This document shows positions 37,636 to 37,648 of a stretch of 37,648 bases of DNA, piece by piece; the stretch's first letter is position 1, and each line of letters opens with the position of its first letter. The position numbers and the translations under genes were made by a program. Source of the stretch: JAGNRR01 sp964612525 (GTDB lineage Bacteria; Bacteroidota; Bacteroidia; Chitinophagales; Chitinophagaceae); the NCBI GenBank assembly GCA_964612525.1, contig CAZTCQ010000010.1, positions 1-37,648 of the forward strand, given 5' to 3'. The notes under the pieces are model-generated. The model ran no database searches, was not told the DNA's origin, and saw nothing but the letters and a program-made list of their open reading frames with translations.

Positions 37636-37648
37636 GCTTCAAATGATG

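Noticed and set aside
1..37648. tRNA, rRNA, CRISPR arrays, insertion sequences, phage genes
   Set aside because: I looked for conserved tRNA arms, regular spaced repeats and transposase or integrase motifs, and saw none.

Overview
This window reads as a piece of a Bacteroidota chromosome, probably an uncultured lineage. Signs are the low GC content, tightly packed genes with weak or absent Shine-Dalgarno sequences, many -7 promoter motifs of the Bacteroidota form TAnnTTTG, two secreted proteins with type IX secretion (T9SS) C-terminal sorting domains, several outer-membrane beta-barrel proteins, a TonB-dependent receptor, and a gene of the futalosine menaquinone route. Four runs of exactly 100 N (2296-2395, 18744-18843, 25528-25627, 28740-28839) are scaffold joins. 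At 25528 the reading frames on the two sides do not agree at a length of 100, so these gap sizes look like placeholders.

Layout. 1-4.6 kb: fumC, two or three secreted proteins of unknown role, a crotonase-family enzyme and fabG. 4.6-8.3 kb (minus): copA-type copper ATPase, a VOC-family protein, tag DNA glycosylase, and a small broken gene with an in-frame TGA. 8.5-12.3 kb: a large T9SS-exported protein with dockerin-like repeats, tsaE, and a convergent LolC/E-type permease. 12.5-15.2 kb: an OmpR-type response regulator and an M3 peptidase, separated by a structured spacer bounded by two terminators. 15.3-24.0 kb: beta-barrel proteins, a Cys4 protein plus rarA, a GH3/beta-lactamase-type fusion, mtgA and asd. 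24.1-27.4 kb: a HmuY-like T9SS protein followed by a TonB-dependent receptor, most simply a heme-uptake pair. 27.4-28.5 kb: a small unknown gene behind a sigma-54-like promoter, then an ECF sigma factor with a long hairpin before its start. 28.5-33.6 kb (minus): a degenerate arginase-family protein, a lipoprotein, a glutathione peroxidase-like protein, mqnC and an EnvC-like protein. 33.8-37.6 kb: a YbiT-like ABC-F ATPase, an AAA/DUF4143 ATPase with an operator-like promoter, and a CDP-alcohol phosphatidyltransferase.

Most genes are housekeeping or cell-envelope functions. Cell-wall remodelling (mtgA, GH3 fusion, EnvC-like) and surface proteins dominate. In many genes the -7 motif lies only 4-6 nt before the start codon, which implies leaderless or nearly leaderless mRNAs and helps fix several GTG, TTG and internal ATG starts. 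The most unusual signals are non-coding: two intergenic regions that share an 18/19-nt block and end in terminator hairpins (possible small RNAs), the sigma-54-like site, the ECF sigma leader hairpin, a terminator embedded in the rarA coding end, and the tandem operator before the DUF4143 gene. No tRNA, rRNA, CRISPR array, insertion sequence or replication origin was seen.
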